Shown here: in pieces, positions 62,710 through 64,000 of the stretch | How the letters are laid out: every line of letters begins with the position of its first letter | Numbering within the stretch: the stretch's first letter is position 1 | DNA from: an uncultured Lachnospiraceae bacterium | GTDB lineage: Bacteria; Bacillota; Clostridia; Lachnospirales; Lachnospiraceae | DNA: 64,000 nucleotides | Reading direction: 5' to 3' | NCBI GenBank assembly: GCA_900554415.1 | Contig: USGU01000011.1 | Location: forward strand, 1 to 64,000 | Translations under genes and position numbers: made by a program | The notes under the pieces: generated by a model | Told to the model about the DNA's origin: nothing | What the model saw: only the letters and a program-made list of their open reading frames with translations | Database searches by the model: none

Positions 62710-62784
62710 GGTAAATTGAGGGAAATTTACCTTGTGAAGTTATGTTATCATGATAACTTGTTCTTCATGTAATCATGATAACAT
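62710..62784. promoter_or_regulatory. Cluster of palindromes of unknown role
   Basis: GTTATCATGATAAC (62744-62757, perfect), GTAATCATGATAAC (62769-62782, one mismatch), centres 25 bp apart, and GGTAAATT/AATTTACC (62710-62731). The paired operators suggest a regulator site. No nearby intact promoter was identified. Confidence 0.55.
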
Positions 62785-62861
62785 ACTCTTCATCATTTGT
62801 AAATAGATTATTTTTGCTTTTTTATATTACATTTTTAACATTGTGAACAAATAATGCGAGA

Positions 62862-63017
62862 CTATACTTTCTCTTCTTTCAACGCCTTAACAAATGCTGC
62901 GCAGGTAGCAAGCATAATAAAGATAAACGGGAATGCTGCTGCCAGCGAAATGGTCTGAAGTGGTTTTACACATGTTGCAATAAATTCTGCAAGCTTGTGC
63001 CACCGGATTTGCGGTAT
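62862..63017 (-). pseudogene. C-terminal remnant of a BCCT-family transporter
   Basis: A 51-codon open stretch without a start ends in KPLQTISLAAAFPFIF, then MLATCAAFVKALKEEKV and stop. This is the typical end of BCCT (betaine/carnitine/choline) transporters. In frame upstream it soon meets a stop. The rest of the transporter, about 450 residues, is absent. Confidence 0.6.
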
Positions 63018-63024
63018 TTATAAC

Positions 63025-63073
63025 TTGCTTTTTATTTTTGCTATGTTATAATAGATACGTTTACTATATAAAC
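63025..63073 (+). promoter_or_regulatory. tetR promoter and candidate operator
   Basis: Plus strand -35 TTGCTT (63025-63030), 16-bp spacer, -10 TATAAT (63047-63052). Just after it is GTTTACTATATAAAC (63059-63073), an inverted repeat that could be the TetR site for self-repression. Confidence 0.6.
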
Positions 63074-63120
63074 ACATTTAATATTTAAAATATATTTATC
63101 ACAAGGAGGTAGATAGACAA

Positions 63121-63813
63121 ATGGAAAAAACTAATCGAGAAATTCAAAACGAACGCAAAATTCGTTATTTTGTCGAAGCCGCCTGGAAAATTGAAGACAC
63201 TGAAGGTGTTGAAGCTGTTACAGCCAGAAAGGTTGCCGATTTGGCTGGGTATAATGTAGCTACATTATATAATTACTTTGACAATTTAGACCATTTAATT
63301 GCTTTTGCTTCTCTTCGTCATCTTGGCAAGTATGCAAAAGAGCTTCCAGAATACACAAAGGACATAACCAATCCGTTGACTTTATACATGCGCACCTGGG
63401 TTTGTTTCAGTTACCATGCATTTCAGAAACCCACTGTATATAAGAACTTATTTTTCGGGAAGTTCGTTTCTTCCTATAATGATTCCCTGAAAAAGTTCTA
63501 CGAAATCTTCCCGGACCAGTTTCCGGAAGACGGACTCCGCTTTTATCCGATGCTTCAGGAGCGGGAACTTCACAAGCGTGATTACACACTGTTAATGGAA
63601 TCTGCGAAATGTGGCTATATACCGGAAGATAAAGTGATGGATATTTCCAATATGAATGTTCTGATATGGCGCGGCATTCTGGATTGTTTATCCGAACCGG
63701 GTATTGAATATTCTGTAGATGAAATGACAAAGACCATTACCAGCTATCATGCACACACACTGATTAGTTTTGGTGTTCCAAGAGAAGAACTGGAAGAATT
63801 TCTGGTAAATTAA
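63121..63813 (+). CDS. TetR-family transcriptional regulator
   Basis: 230 residues. N-terminal HTH (about 15-62) with ARKVADLAGYNVATLYNYF, then a helical ligand domain. AAGGAGGT lies ten bases before the ATG. It is next to a remnant of a betaine/carnitine-type transporter and may once have controlled it. The ligand is unknown. Confidence 0.85.
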   Translation: MEKTNREIQNERKIRYFVEAAWKIEDTEGVEAVTARKVADLAGYNVATLYNYFDNLDHLIAFASLRHLGKYAKELPEYTKDITNPLTLYMRTWVCFSYHAFQKPTVYKNLFFGKFVSSYNDSLKKFYEIFPDQFPEDGLRFYPMLQERELHKRDYTLLMESAKCGYIPEDKVMDISNMNVLIWRGILDCLSEPGIEYSVDEMTKTITSYHAHTLISFGVPREELEEFLVN

Positions 63814-63839
63814 TAGAATCCAAATTCATTTTCTATAGT

Positions 63840-63895
63840 AAAACAGGGGTTACTGCTCAAATCCATGTGCAGTAACCCCTGTTTTTATTTTTCTA
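63840..63895 (+). terminator. tetR terminator
   Basis: AAACAGGGGTTACTGC and its exact complement enclose a 12-nt loop. TTATTTTTC follows. Confidence 0.9.
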
Positions 63896-63932
63896 TCCGC
63901 GCCAAACGTTCATATGTTCAAAAAACGTTCTT

Positions 63933-64000
63933 CTAGTCCAATGACTGTAAGTAATCACTTACTGCTGTATAGTCTACCTCAACCTGTTCTCTTGGCTGGC
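63933..64000 (-). CDS. 3' end of an unidentified gene (cut by the window)
   Basis: On the minus strand a frame enters from the right edge and ends at TAG (63933-63935): PREQVEVDYTAVSDYLQSLD. Only about 21 residues are visible, too few for a family. The convergent terminator at 63840 is in the right place for a gene end here. Confidence 0.4.
   Translation of the reverse strand, partial: QPREQVEVDYTAVSDYLQSLD

Noticed and set aside
1..64000. tRNA, rRNA, insertion sequence or prophage
   Set aside because: I found no cloverleaf with conserved T-loop, no transposase or integrase motif and no phage structural gene.

Overview
The window looks like chromosomal DNA from a spore-forming, low-G+C Firmicute, most likely Clostridia of the family Lachnospiraceae (gut type). 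The evidence is a complete spoIIGA-sigE-sigG sporulation locus joined to a dcw cell-division cluster, strong A/G-rich Shine-Dalgarno sites, a Phe T-box, a candidate clostridial 6S RNA, a MraZ box array, Spo0A boxes, and a secreted SpaA-repeat protein. Nearly every gene is on the minus strand. The exceptions are a small membrane protein (45912), a metallo-beta-lactamase-fold nuclease (47704) and a TetR regulator (63121). I cannot name a species from the sequence alone.

Layout, left to right. 1-4.8 kb: marR plus a heterodimeric ABC exporter, ending in a long hairpin terminator of which half is duplicated. 5.1-10.9 kb: a dlt-like operon (adenylation enzyme, carrier protein, MBOAT acyltransferase, SGNH protein) that also contains a PLP-dependent decarboxylase-family gene. 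11.1-13.9 kb: csoR-copA copper resistance, with a CopZ-like domain at the end of copA that has its own Shine-Dalgarno and ATG. 14.1-18.7 kb: a Bce-type two-component system and ABC transporter. 18.8-21.3 kb: nitroreductase and ABC-F ATPase. 21.5-26.4 kb: T-box-controlled pheS-pheT-queA. 26.4-28.6 kb: YihY membrane protein, 6S RNA and a MobA-MobB fusion. 28.7-33.8 kb: pckA, thrC, leuD, leuC. 33.8-38.2 kb: secreted NlpC/P60-like SpaA protein and feoAB. 38.3-40.1 kb: PHP phosphoesterase and a membrane protein with a very acidic tail. 40.2-40.5 kb: an unexplained promoter-to-terminator unit carrying a tandem 36-nt repeat. 40.7-45.8 kb: PrsA-like lipoprotein, mfd, pth. 45.9-50.9 kb: small proteins and the sigma-factor locus, in which a plus-strand nuclease gene separates sigE from sigG. 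51.1-62.4 kb: ftsZ, ftsQ, ftsW, murD, mraY, two class B PBPs, ftsL, rsmH, mraZ. 62.5-64 kb: MraZ operator, a transporter remnant, TetR and the 3' end of an unidentified gene.

How the parts work together. mraZ-to-ftsQ makes lipid II and the septal machinery, and ftsZ builds the ring. spoIIGA-sigE then starts the mother-cell programme from a Spo0A-type promoter just downstream of ftsZ, and sigG serves the forespore. The dlt-like, Bce-like and MarR/ABC units all concern the envelope and defence against toxic compounds.

The observations I rate most worth following are the internal copZ start, the decarboxylase inside the dlt-like operon, the 40.2-40.5 kb transcript, the nuclease gene between sigE and sigG, and the six-box MraZ array over the mraZ promoter. 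Start sites were re-chosen from Shine-Dalgarno evidence where the longest open frame was clearly too long. Family assignments come from motifs read by eye, not from database searches.
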